DNA of 25,294 bases from the NCBI GenBank assembly GCA_963925015.1, contig CAWUTX010000058.1, positions 1 through 25,294 of the forward strand, in the 5' to 3' direction. The notes below the pieces were generated by a model that saw nothing but the letters and a program-made list of their open reading frames with translations, did not search any database and was not told the DNA's origin. Of this stretch, positions 8,901 to 16,191 are shown in pieces. The number at the start of each line of letters is the position of its first letter. Position 1 is the first letter of the stretch. The DNA is from JAQBXX01 sp963925015. Its GTDB lineage: Bacteria > Pseudomonadota > Gammaproteobacteria > SURF-13. A program made the translations under genes and the position numbers.

Positions 8901-8975
8901 AGGCGCGTAGCTCAGTGGTAGAGCACTACCTTGACATGGTAGTGGTCGGTGGTTCGATCCCACTCGCGCCTACCA
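8901..8975 (+). tRNA. tRNA-Val (anticodon GAC)
   Basis: Full cloverleaf of 75 nt. The acceptor stem AGGCGCG (8901-8907) pairs perfectly with CGCGCCT (8965-8971). The D-stem is GCTC/GAGC. The anticodon stem CTACC/GGTAG encloses the loop TTGACAT with GAC at 8933-8935. The T-arm GGTGG-TTCGATC-CCACT follows, and the 3' CCA is encoded (8973-8975). It lies 102 bp before thrS and may share its transcript. Confidence 0.97.
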
Positions 8976-8985
8976 ATTCAAGGCC

Positions 8986-9068
8986 GATACAAGAGAAAAG
9001 AGGCAAGATACAAGCTAAAGTCAATGTTGACGGTTTTTACTTTTCTCTTGTCACTTTTCTCTTGTATC
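8986..9068. repeat. Long inverted repeat with tandem-repeat arms, thrS leader
   Basis: A perfect 15-bp inverted repeat (8986-9000 with 9054-9068) encloses further repeat units. The left arm contains GATACAAGAGAAAAG and, 6 bases on, GATACAAGCTAAAG (9007-9020). The right arm contains ACTTTTCTCTTGTC (9039-9052) directly followed by ACTTTTCTCTTGTA (9053-9066), a 14-bp tandem duplication with one mismatch. Near the centre is a small palindrome, GTCAA-TG-TTGAC (9020-9031). The right arm ends 9 nt before the thrS ATG. It is not followed by a T-run, so it is not a typical terminator. Confidence 0.85.
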
Positions 9069-9077
9069 TGAATTAAT

Positions 9078-11003
9078 ATGCCCATAGTCACTCTTCCCGA
9101 CGGCAGCCGCCGTGAGTATCCGCAACCCGTCACTATCGGGGACATCGCCGCGTCGATAGGCGCGGGGCTGGCCAAGGCGGCGCTGGCCGCCAAGGTGGAC
9201 GGTACGCTGGTGGATACATCGTATCTGCTCGATCACGATGCCAGCGTCGCCATCGTCACCGACAAGGGCGTGGAGGCGCTCGATGTCGTGCGCCACTCCA
9301 CCGCGCACCTGCTGGCGCAGGCGGTGAAGGAATTATTCCCCAAGGCACAGGTGACCATCGGCCCGGTGATTGAAGACGGTTTTTATTACGACTTTGCCTT
9401 CGAGCACCGCTTTACGCCGGACGACCTCGCCGCCATCGAAGCAAAGATGCAGGAAATCTCGTCGCGCGACTTGCCGGTGTCGCGCTCGGTGCTGTCACGC
9501 GAAGAGGCGATCACATTTTTCCGCAGTCTGGGCGAGGAATACAAGGCGCAGATCATCGAGAGTATCCCGGCGCACGAACCGCTTTCCTTGTACAAGCAAG
9601 GCGACTTTATCGACCTCTGCCGCGGCCCGCACGTACCCAACACCGGCAAGCTCAAGGCCTTCAAGCTCATGAAGCTGGCCGGCGCCTATTGGCGCGGCGA
9701 CTCCAAAAACGAGATGCTGCAACGCATCTACGGCACGGCGTGGCTCACCGAGAAAGACCTCAAGGCCTATCTGCACCTTTTAGAGGAGGCCGAAAAACGC
9801 GATCATCGCAAGCTCGCACGCCAGCTCGACCTGTTTCATTTGCAGGAAGAGGCGCCGGGCATGGTGTTCTGGCATGACAACGGCTGGCGCATTTACCAGG
9901 AGGTCGAAAACTACATCCGCGTGCTACTGCGCCAGCACGGTTATCAGGAGATTCGCACCCCGCAGGTGGTGGATCGCAGCCTGTGGGAAAAGTCGGGGCA
10001 CTGGGACAAGTTCAAGGAACTGATGTTCACCACCGAGTCGGAAAAACGCGACTACGCGGTGAAGCCCATGAACTGCCCGTGCCACGTGCAAATCTACAAC
10101 CAGGGCCTGAAGAGTTACCGCGACCTCCCCCTGCGCCTCGCCGAGTTCGGCTCCTGCCACCGCAACGAGCCCTCCGGCACGCTGCACGGCCTCATGCGTC
10201 TGCGCAACTTCGTGCAGGATGACGCGCACATCTTCTGCACCGAGGCACAAATCCAGCCCGAGGTGTCGGCCTTCATCGATCTGCTGTTCGGGGTCTACGC
10301 CGACTTCGGCTTCAAGGACGTCCTCATCAAGCTCTCCACTCGCCCGGCGAACCGCGTCGGTTCAGATGAAGTATGGGACAAGGCCGAGCATGCGCTGGAG
10401 CAGGCGCTCAACGCCAAACAACTGCCGTGGGACTTGCAGCCCGGCGAAGGCGCGTTCTACGGCCCCAAGATCGAGTTCTCGCTCAAGGACAGCATCGGAC
10501 GCGTCTGGCAGTGCGGCACCATACAGGTGGATTTCTCCATGCCGGGCCGCCTCGGCGCACACTACATCGCGGAGGACGGCTCCAAACAGGTGCCGGTAAT
10601 GCTGCACCGCGCCATCCTCGGTTCACTCGAACGTTTCATCGGCATTCTTATCGAAGACTGCGCGGGCAGTCTGCCGCCCTGGCTTGCACCGACGCAAGCC
10701 GTAGTCATGAATATCACCGACAATCAAGCCGGTTATGTAAAAAAATGTACGGAAATCCTGCTGAAACAGGGCTTAAGGGTAAAATCGGACTTGAGAAATG
10801 AGAAGATAGGCTATAAAATCCGTGATCACACGATTCAGCGTGTCCCTTACCTGTTGGTGATAGGTGACCGCGAAGTGGAAAATAACACCGTGGCCGTGCG
10901 CACGCGAAGCGGTAAAGACCTGGGAGTGATGTCGCTCCTGGCCTTTACGGATCGGATACACTCCGACATCGCGCGCCGCGGTCTTGCAGTTTTGGAGGAC
11001 TAG
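9078..11003 (+). CDS. thrS: Threonyl-tRNA synthetase ThrS
   Basis: Class II aminoacyl-tRNA synthetase that charges tRNA-Thr in the cytoplasm; 641 residues, full length. The order is TGS domain (1-61), editing domain with the HSTAH motif (H73, H77) that removes mischarged serine, catalytic core, and anticodon-binding domain. Zinc and active-site residues are in MNCPCHV, motif 2 (FGSCHRNEPSGTLHG), QDDAHIF and the VMLHRAI motif 3 region. The ATG at 9078 follows a 9-nt spacer after a long hairpin, with no Shine-Dalgarno in the 18 bases upstream. In E. coli, thrS is repressed by its own product through tRNA-like leader stems; the hairpin here does not look like tRNA-Thr. Its last codons carry the infC ribosome binding site. 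Confidence 0.98.
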   Translation: MPIVTLPDGSRREYPQPVTIGDIAASIGAGLAKAALAAKVDGTLVDTSYLLDHDASVAIVTDKGVEALDVVRHSTAHLLAQAVKELFPKAQVTIGPVIEDGFYYDFAFEHRFTPDDLAAIEAKMQEISSRDLPVSRSVLSREEAITFFRSLGEEYKAQIIESIPAHEPLSLYKQGDFIDLCRGPHVPNTGKLKAFKLMKLAGAYWRGDSKNEMLQRIYGTAWLTEKDLKAYLHLLEEAEKRDHRKLARQLDLFHLQEEAPGMVFWHDNGWRIYQEVENYIRVLLRQHGYQEIRTPQVVDRSLWEKSGHWDKFKELMFTTESEKRDYAVKPMNCPCHVQIYNQGLKSYRDLPLRLAEFGSCHRNEPSGTLHGLMRLRNFVQDDAHIFCTEAQIQPEVSAFIDLLFGVYADFGFKDVLIKLSTRPANRVGSDEVWDKAEHALEQALNAKQLPWDLQPGEGAFYGPKIEFSLKDSIGRVWQCGTIQVDFSMPGRLGAHYIAEDGSKQVPVMLHRAILGSLERFIGILIEDCAGSLPPWLAPTQAVVMNITDNQAGYVKKCTEILLKQGLRVKSDLRNEKIGYKIRDHTIQRVPYLLVIGDREVENNTVAVRTRSGKDLGVMSLLAFTDRIHSDIARRGLAVLED

Positions 11004-11010
11004 GCTTATC
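10994..11010 (+). promoter_or_regulatory. infC ribosome binding site and AUC start codon
   Basis: GGAGGA at 10994-10999, inside the end of thrS, is followed at good spacing (9 nt after GGAGG) by ATC at 11008-11010, in frame with infC. The only in-frame standard start nearby, TTG at 10984, lies upstream of this Shine-Dalgarno. Downstream candidates would remove the conserved R-x-N-x-x-I N-terminus. An AUU, AUC or AUA start is the known basis of IF3 autoregulation. Confidence 0.75.
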
Positions 11011-11523
11011 GCTGCTGGAAAACAGACCCGTCTGAATGAGGACATCACTGCGGCGCAAGTGCGCCTGATCGGCAAAGAGGGAGAACAGATCGGCGTGGTG
11101 CCGATAGCGGAAGCACAGCAACTCGCCCTCGACGCCGAACTCGACCTGGTAGAGATAGTACCCACCGCCGACCCGCCGGTGTGCCGCGTGATGAATTACG
11201 GCAAATTCATGTTCGAGGAAAGTAAGAAGCGCCATTCCGCGAAGAAGAAGCAGAAGCAGATTCAGATCAAGGAAGTGAAGTTCCGCCCCGGCACGGAAGA
11301 AGGCGACTATCAGGTCAAGCTGCGCAACCTGACCCGCTTTCTGCAAGAGGGCGACAAGGCCAAGGTGACGCTGCGTTACCGGGGGCGTGAAATGGCCCAT
11401 CAGGAACTGGGCGTAAAGTTGTTGAAGCGGATTGAAGCCGATCTTGCTGAACTCGGCGTCGTGGAGCAGTTTCCACGCATGGAAGGACGACAGATGGTGA
11501 TGCTGATCGGGCCGAAGAAGTAA
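11008..11523 (+). CDS. infC: Translation initiation factor IF-3, non-AUG (ATC) start
   Basis: IF-3 binds the 30S subunit, discriminates start codons and keeps subunits apart. From the ATC start the protein has 171 residues, a little shorter than E. coli IF-3. The N-terminal domain begins at RLNEDITAAQVRLIG and contains DLVEIVPTADPPVCRVMNYG; a lysine-rich linker follows (KKRHSAKKKQKQIQIKE), then the C-terminal domain with FRPGTEEGDYQVKL and YRGREMAHQELG. ATC was chosen because a strong GGAGGA lies at the right distance and because IF-3 genes characteristically start with rare codons that IF-3 itself rejects, giving autoregulation. It sits 4 bp after the thrS stop, and rpmI follows after 30 bp. 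A longer form from TTG at 10984 is possible but has no ribosome binding site. Confidence 0.96.
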   Translation: MAAGKQTRLNEDITAAQVRLIGKEGEQIGVVPIAEAQQLALDAELDLVEIVPTADPPVCRVMNYGKFMFEESKKRHSAKKKQKQIQIKEVKFRPGTEEGDYQVKLRNLTRFLQEGDKAKVTLRYRGREMAHQELGVKLLKRIEADLAELGVVEQFPRMEGRQMVMLIGPKK

Positions 11524-11553
11524 ACAAGGGTGCCCGTAACTGGAGTTAATGTA

Positions 11554-11751
11554 ATGCCAAAAATGAAGACTAACAGTGGTGCGGCCAAGCGCTTCAAGCG
11601 CACGGCGTCGGGGGGCTTCAAGCACGGCCAGTCGCATCTGAACCACATCCTGACCAAGAAAAGCACCAAGCGCAAACGTCATCTGCGCCACAGCACCATG
11701 GTGGACGCATCGGACGTACCGGGACTGCGCCGCCTGCTGCCCTTCGCTTAA
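11554..11751 (+). CDS. rpmI: Ribosomal protein bL35
   Basis: Large-subunit protein of 65 residues, the family length. It begins MPKMKTNSGAAKRFKRT and is highly basic, with HLNHILTKKSTKRKRHLR in the middle and DVPGLRRLLPFA at the end, all typical of bL35. The ATG at 11554 has GGAG 8 nt upstream; an in-frame GTG-type extension to about 11530 would add eight residues not seen in the family. It follows infC as in the standard infC-rpmI-rplT operon. The distance to rplT is unusually large (165 bp) because a REP-like element and a second inverted repeat lie between them. Confidence 0.96.
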   Translation: MPKMKTNSGAAKRFKRTASGGFKHGQSHLNHILTKKSTKRKRHLRHSTMVDASDVPGLRRLLPFA

Positions 11752-11794
11752 GGGCTGAGAAGTCAATAAATTAAGATACCCTTTCCGCTGCGTC

Positions 11795-11830
11795 CCCGCC
11801 CCTTGTTGAGGGGGCGGGATAGGGTGGGGG
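11795..11830. repeat. REP-like palindrome between rpmI and rplT (copy B)
   Basis: CCCGCCCC and GGGGCGGG (11795-11802 with 11811-11818) form an 8-bp GC stem around TTGTTGAG, followed by ATAGGGTGGGGG. This is the C-rich/G-rich intergenic palindrome type, related to the copies at 4539 and 18726. It interrupts a ribosomal protein operon where closely spaced genes are the rule. No T-run follows, so it does not read as a terminator. Confidence 0.65.
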
Positions 11831-11847
11831 TAAAGTAAACCGGGTTG

Positions 11848-11901
11848 TTACTCAGGAGACACCCGGCAGTAATGTTTCCTTACTTTTTGTCTCCTGAGTA
11901 A
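11848..11901. repeat. Perfect 14-bp inverted repeat in the rplT leader
   Basis: TTACTCAGGAGACA (11848-11861) is exactly repeated in inverse at 11888-11901, with a 26-nt loop. A competing stem, CCGGGT (11840-11845) with ACCCGG (11861-11866), would place the left arm in its loop, so the two stems cannot both form simply. The repeat ends just before the rplT Shine-Dalgarno AGAGG (11903-11907). Either an RNA switch or a small palindromic mobile element would fit. Confidence 0.8.
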
Positions 11902-11916
11902 TAGAGGTTATTCGTC

Positions 11917-12279
11917 ATGCCAAGAGTTAAACGCGGCGTTACCGCAGGCCGCAGACACAAAAAGGTCCTTGATCAAGCCAAGGGTTATTACGGTGCGCGC
12001 AGCAAGATTTATCGCGTCGCCAAACAGGCCGTCATCAAGGCCGGCCAATACGCCTACATCGGGCGCAAGCAGCGCAAGCGTCAGTTCCGCGCGCTGTGGA
12101 TCGTGCGTATCAACGCCGCCGCGCGCGAGTGCGGACTGTCGTACAGTTTGTTCATGAACGGCCTCAGCAAGGCCCTGATCGAACTCGACCGCAAGGTGCT
12201 GGCCGACATCGCGGTGTCTGACAAGCCCGCGTTTGCGGCGCTGGCGGAAAAGGCCAAGGCCCACACCCTGTCACACTGA
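11917..12279 (+). CDS. rplT: Ribosomal protein bL20
   Basis: Large-subunit assembly protein of 120 residues. The N-terminus MPRVKRGVTAGRRHKKVLDQ, the segment YYGARSKIYRVAKQAV, and GRKQRKRQFRALWIVRINAA are diagnostic. In E. coli, free L20 represses rpmI-rplT translation by binding an RNA structure in the leader that mimics its rRNA site. Here the ATG at 11917 follows an AGAGG Shine-Dalgarno and, just before it, a perfect 14-bp inverted repeat. The gene sits in the usual place between rpmI and pheS, and a terminator-like hairpin follows 27 bp after its stop. Confidence 0.97.
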   Translation: MPRVKRGVTAGRRHKKVLDQAKGYYGARSKIYRVAKQAVIKAGQYAYIGRKQRKRQFRALWIVRINAAARECGLSYSLFMNGLSKALIELDRKVLADIAVSDKPAFAALAEKAKAHTLSH

Positions 12280-12306
12280 GCCTACGCGGACGTACCGTGT
12301 CAGATA

Positions 12307-12337
12307 GGGGAAAGGCCGCACGGCCTTTCCCCTTTTT
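12307..12337 (+). terminator. Intrinsic terminator or attenuator between rplT and pheS
   Basis: An 11-bp perfect stem (GGGGAAAGGCC, 12307-12317, with 12322-12332), a GCAC loop and five T residues form a textbook Rho-independent terminator. The pheS Shine-Dalgarno AAGGAG starts only 8 bp after the T-run. It therefore likely sets the ratio of ribosomal protein to PheRS mRNA by partial termination. No phenylalanine-rich leader peptide is visible in the 27 bp between the rplT stop and the stem. Confidence 0.85.
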
Positions 12338-12356
12338 GTTTATAAAGGAGTAATAA

Positions 12357-13379
12357 GTGCAGCAGAATCTCGATCACATCGTGCTTGAAGCACAGCGTGC
12401 GATCGCTGATGCGGCGGATTTGGCCGCGCTGGAAAAGCTGCGCGTGCACTACCTCGGCAAAAAGGGCGTACTCACCGAGTATCTCAAAGGGCTGGGCGCG
12501 CTGGCTCCGGAGCAGCGACCGCAGGCTGGACAAGCCGTCAACCAGGCCAAGCAGACCGTGCAGGCCGCACTCGATTCACAGCGCGCCGCGTTGGAAACCG
12601 CTGCACTCGATGCACGTCTGGCGGGCGCGGCACTGGATGTCACCCTGCCGGGTCGTGGCCAGACCAGCGGCGGACTGCATCCCGTCACACGCACGCTGGA
12701 GCGGATCAACACCCTGTTTACCCGTCTCGGTTTCGAGATTGTCGAAGGCCCGGAGATCGAAGACGACTACCACAACTTCGAGGCGCTCAATATCCCCGCG
12801 CAACACCCCGCACGCGACATGCACGACACGTTTTACTTTGACGCCCACACCCTGCTCCGCACCCACACCTCGCCGGTGCAGGTGCACGTAATGGAGCAGC
12901 GTCCGCCGCCGTTACGCATCATTGCGCCGGGGCGCGTGTACCGCTGCGACTCCGACCTCACACACACGCCGATGTTTCATCAGGTCGAAGGCCTGATGGT
13001 GGATGAGAACGTGAGCTTCGCCGATCTCAAGGGTCTGCTGCACGATTTTCTGCATCACTTTTTCGAGCGCGATGATCTTGAAGTGCGCTTCCGTCCCTCT
13101 TATTTTCCGTTCACCGAGCCCTCTGCCGAAGTGGATATTCAGTGCGTTATGTGCAGCGGCGCGGGTTGCCGCGTGTGCAAGCACAGCGGCTGGCTCGAAG
13201 TGATGGGCTGCGGCATGGTGCACCCCAACGTCTTCACGCACGTCGGCATCGACAACGAACGCTACACCGGCTTCGCCTTCGGCATGGGCGTCGAGCGTCT
13301 GGCCATGCTGCGTTATGGCGTGAATGATCTCAGATTATTTTTTGAAAACGATTTGCGTTTTTTAAAACAATTTAACTAG
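12357..13379 (+). CDS. pheS: Phenylalanyl-tRNA synthetase alpha subunit
   Basis: Catalytic alpha subunit of the alpha2-beta2 PheRS; 340 residues. The N-terminal coiled-coil arm (about 1-90, with LEKLRVHYLGKKGVLTEYLK) contacts tRNA. The class II core begins at HPVTRTLERINTLFTRLGFE, with HTSPVQVHVM, motif 2 RVYRCDSDLTHTPMFHQVEG and motif 3 GFAFGMGVERLAMLRYGVNDLR. The start is GTG at 12357 with AAGGAG 6 nt upstream, directly after the terminator-like hairpin. It is separated from pheT by 131 bp that hold a long inverted repeat, which is wider than the few bases common between these two genes. Confidence 0.98.
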   Translation: MQQNLDHIVLEAQRAIADAADLAALEKLRVHYLGKKGVLTEYLKGLGALAPEQRPQAGQAVNQAKQTVQAALDSQRAALETAALDARLAGAALDVTLPGRGQTSGGLHPVTRTLERINTLFTRLGFEIVEGPEIEDDYHNFEALNIPAQHPARDMHDTFYFDAHTLLRTHTSPVQVHVMEQRPPPLRIIAPGRVYRCDSDLTHTPMFHQVEGLMVDENVSFADLKGLLHDFLHHFFERDDLEVRFRPSYFPFTEPSAEVDIQCVMCSGAGCRVCKHSGWLEVMGCGMVHPNVFTHVGIDNERYTGFAFGMGVERLAMLRYGVNDLRLFFENDLRFLKQFN

Positions 13380-13387
13380 AGTCACTT

Positions 13388-13492
13388 AACGCAAAGACGC
13401 CAAGACGCAAAGGGTTAAAGTTAAAAATAATTTTCTCGTGCTAGCACGCGTATGATGTTCTTTGCGTCTTTGCGTCTTGGCGTCTTTGCGTT
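13388..13492. repeat. Long inverted repeat with 8-mer tandem-repeat arms, between pheS and pheT
   Basis: The arms at 13388-13412 and 13468-13492 are perfectly complementary over 25 bases. The left arm is three near-identical units (CGCAAAGA, CGCCAAGA, CGCAAAG). The right side has four units (CTTTGCGT, CTTTGCGT, CTTGGCGT, CTTTGCGT) from 13460, one more than needed for pairing. In the loop is a perfect 12-bp palindrome, CGTGCTAGCACG (13437-13448). The right arm ends 18 nt before the pheT ATG. No T-run follows. Confidence 0.92.
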
Positions 13493-13510
13493 GAGCATTT
13501 GGGATAAACA

Positions 13511-15883
13511 ATGAAGCTGAGCGAACACTGGTTACGTGAGTGGGTAAATCCCCCGCTCTCCACTGCCGAGCTGGCCGGGCAATTGACGCTCGCCGGTCTG
13601 GAGGTGGAATCCGTCACGCCCGCCGCGCCGGTTTCCGCAGGCGTCGTGGTGGGCGATGTGCTCAGCGTGGCGCCGCATCCGCAGGCGACCAATCTGCACG
13701 TGTGCGAAGTCGATATCGGCACCGGCACGCCGCTCACCATCGTGTGCGGCGCAGCCAATGTGCGCGTCGGTATGCGGGTGCCGACGGCGATGGTGGGCGC
13801 GGAGTTACCCGATGGCAAAACTATCAAGCAGGCGAAGCTGCGTGGCGTGGATTCGCACGGCATGCTGTGTTCAGCCGTCGAGCTGGGTCTGGCCGAGGCC
13901 TCTGAAGGTCTGCTGGAACTGCCGTTGGACACGCGCGTGGGCGAGGATGTCTATCTCTACCTCCGGCTCGATGACATGAGCATCGACGTCAGCGTCACAC
14001 CCAATCGTGGCGATTGCCTGAGCGTGGCGGGCATCGCACGCGAAGTCGCCGCCCTCAATCAGTTGACGCTTAACGTGCCCGCGATCAACGCAGTCACACC
14101 CACCGTTCCCGATCACCTCGAAGTCATCCTCGAAGCACCCGCCGACTGCCCGCGCTACGCCGGGCGCGAGCTGCGCGGTATCAACCGCAGCGCCCGCACG
14201 CCGTTATGGTTGCAGGAGCGCTTGCGCCGCAGCGGGATGCGCAGCATCAGCGCGGTGGTGGATGTCACCAACTACGTGATGCTGGAGCTCGGCCAGCCCA
14301 TGCACGCCTTCGACCTCGCGCGTCTCCACGGCAACATACACGTGCGGCGCGCGGTGGCAGGCGAAGCCATCACCCTGCTCGACGGCCAGCGCATCACACT
14401 CAACGACAACACGCTGGTGATCGCCGACGACGTACAGCCCCAGGCCATCGCGGGCATCATGGGCGGCATCGACGCCGCCATCAGCGCGACCAGCGACACC
14501 CTGTTTCTGGAGAGCGCCTATTTTGCGCCGCACGCCGTCGCGGGTCGCGCACGCGCCTACGGCCTGCACACCGAATCATCGCACCGCTTCGAGCGCGGCG
14601 TAGACCCTGCCCTGCAACGCCGCGCCCTTGAACGCGCCACCGCCCTGCTGCTGGAGATCGTCGGCGGCGAAGCCGGGCCGGTGATCGAAGTCAGCGCGGC
14701 GGCCCAGCTTCCACAACGTCCACCTATCACGCTGCGAGCACTACGGCTGCACCGCGTACTCGGCCTGTCGCTGCCCGCGCCGGAAGTCACGGCGCTGTTG
14801 ACGCGCCTCGGCATGCAGGTCGTCAAAGAATCCGACGCTTGGCAAGTCACCCCGCCGCCACACCGCTTCGACCTGACCATCGAGGCCGACCTCATCGAGG
14901 AGGTCGCGCGCCTGCACGGTTATCAGCGCCTGCCCGCACACGCGCCGCGCGTCGGCCTGACGATGACCCCGCAACCTGAGACCCGCGTCAGCCTCGCGCG
15001 CCTGCGCGCACTTCTGGTGGATCGCGGCTATCAGGAAGTGATTACCTACAGCTTCGTGGAGCCCGGTCTGCAACAACTGCTAGACCCCGCCGCCCCGATT
15101 GCGCTCACCAACCCGATTTCCGCCGAGATGTCGGTGATGCGCACCACCCTGTGGTGCGGCCTGCTCGCCACCCTGCGCTACAACCAGAACCGCCAGCAGA
15201 CGCGCCAGAGACTGTTCGAGTCAGGGCTTATATTCAGCACCCAAGCCAATGAAATTAAACAGAAAAGATCAATCGCTGGTATCATCACCGGCAGCCCCGC
15301 CCCGGAACAGTGGGGGCAACCGCAACAGGGTGTGGACTTCTATGACATCAAGAGCGATGTCGAAGCCCTGCTGGGCCTAGGCGGGCTCGGGGACTGTCGC
15401 TTCGAGGCCGCACCGCACCCGGCGCTGCACCCCGGCCAGAGCGCGCGCATCCTGCGCCAGGGCCAGGTGCTGGGCTGGGTCGGCGCGCTGCACCCCGCCC
15501 TGTCGCACCCTCTGGGCCTAGATCAGGCAGCCTATGTATTCGAACTGAGTCTCGATCTGCTGGAGCAGGCCCGCGTGCCAGCCTTCCGTGAGGTGTCCAA
15601 ATTCCCGACGATACGGCGCGATATCGCCATTGTGGTGGAGGAAGGCGTCTCCGCCGCCCAGATACAGGCCTGCGTGGCGCAAGCGGCCTTAGATTATCTA
15701 CGGGATGTACAGTTGTTTGACGTCTATCGGGGCAAAGGTATTGATTTCGGAAGAAAAAGTATCGCTTTGGGCTTGACCTTGCAAGCGCCTTCGCGCACTC
15801 TAACGGATGAAGACGTTGCCGACATCATCGAACGTGTCGTGAGCACCCTAAAACAACAACTTGGCGCCACCTTACGGGACTAA
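13511..15883 (+). CDS. pheT: Phenylalanyl-tRNA synthetase beta subunit
   Basis: Beta subunit of PheRS, 790 residues, carrying tRNA binding and the editing of tyrosyl-tRNA-Phe. Domains in order: N-terminal MKLSEHWLREWV, an OB-fold tRNA-binding domain (about 40-150, with HPQATNLHVCEVD and VCGAANVR), the B3/B4 editing domain (about 210-370, AVVDVTNYVMLELGQPMHAFD and GIMGG), B5 (about 400-470, with PPHRFDLTIEADLIEEVARL), and a C-terminal ferredoxin-like anticodon-binding domain (FREVSKFPTIRRDIAIVVEE). The ATG at 13511 has a weak GGGA upstream. ihfA begins 5 bp after the stop, as in E. coli and Pseudomonas. Confidence 0.98.
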   Translation: MKLSEHWLREWVNPPLSTAELAGQLTLAGLEVESVTPAAPVSAGVVVGDVLSVAPHPQATNLHVCEVDIGTGTPLTIVCGAANVRVGMRVPTAMVGAELPDGKTIKQAKLRGVDSHGMLCSAVELGLAEASEGLLELPLDTRVGEDVYLYLRLDDMSIDVSVTPNRGDCLSVAGIAREVAALNQLTLNVPAINAVTPTVPDHLEVILEAPADCPRYAGRELRGINRSARTPLWLQERLRRSGMRSISAVVDVTNYVMLELGQPMHAFDLARLHGNIHVRRAVAGEAITLLDGQRITLNDNTLVIADDVQPQAIAGIMGGIDAAISATSDTLFLESAYFAPHAVAGRARAYGLHTESSHRFERGVDPALQRRALERATALLLEIVGGEAGPVIEVSAAAQLPQRPPITLRALRLHRVLGLSLPAPEVTALLTRLGMQVVKESDAWQVTPPPHRFDLTIEADLIEEVARLHGYQRLPAHAPRVGLTMTPQPETRVSLARLRALLVDRGYQEVITYSFVEPGLQQLLDPAAPIALTNPISAEMSVMRTTLWCGLLATLRYNQNRQQTRQRLFESGLIFSTQANEIKQKRSIAGIITGSPAPEQWGQPQQGVDFYDIKSDVEALLGLGGLGDCRFEAAPHPALHPGQSARILRQGQVLGWVGALHPALSHPLGLDQAAYVFELSLDLLEQARVPAFREVSKFPTIRRDIAIVVEEGVSAAQIQACVAQAALDYLRDVQLFDVYRGKGIDFGRKSIALGLTLQAPSRTLTDEDVADIIERVVSTLKQQLGATLRD

Positions 15884-15888
15884 CCACC

Positions 15889-16191
15889 ATGGCCTTGACC
15901 AAGGTCGAGATGACCAACAAACTGTTTGAGGATCTGGGCCTCAACAAGCGCGAGGCCAAAGAGATCGTCGAGATGCTGTTCGAGGAGATCCGCACCGCAC
16001 TGGAAAAAAACGCCGAGGTCAAACTGTCCGGCTTCGGCAACTTCGTGTTGCGCAACAAAAACCGCCGTCCGGGGCGCAACCCAAAAACCGGCGAAGAAAT
16101 CCCCATCACCGCGCGGCGCGTCGTCACCTTCCGCTCGGGTCAGAAACTGAAAGCGCGAGTCGAGGCCTATGCTCGAAGCAAGTCACAATAA
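15889..16191 (+). CDS. ihfA: Integration host factor alpha subunit
   Basis: Sequence-specific DNA-bending protein that pairs with IhfB; 100 residues. It begins MALTKVEMTNKLFEDLGLNK, has the core GFGNFVLRNKNRRPGRNPKTGE with the minor-groove intercalating proline at P65, and ends in the usual RSGQKLKARVE helix. The alpha rather than beta subunit (or HU) is indicated by the N-terminal TKVEM and by the place 5 bp after pheT. The following MerR-type gene starts 23 bp before this gene's stop, in another frame. Confidence 0.96.
   Translation: MALTKVEMTNKLFEDLGLNKREAKEIVEMLFEEIRTALEKNAEVKLSGFGNFVLRNKNRRPGRNPKTGEEIPITARRVVTFRSGQKLKARVEAYARSKSQ

Noticed and set aside
8858..9076. A 72-codon frame across tRNA-Val
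   Set aside because: It reads straight through the tRNA and into the inverted repeat; the typical shadow protein of a tRNA gene.
12280..12306. PheM-like leader peptide before the pheS attenuator
   Set aside because: Only 27 bp lie between the rplT stop and the stem, without a start codon followed by phenylalanine codons.
13388..13492. CRISPR-like array
   Set aside because: The units are only 8 bases, directly tandem without spacers, and arranged as a fold-back; there are no cas genes nearby.
13388..13492. Intrinsic terminator after pheS
   Set aside because: The stem has a 55-nt loop and no T-run on either strand after the arms, and the downstream gene belongs to the same operon.
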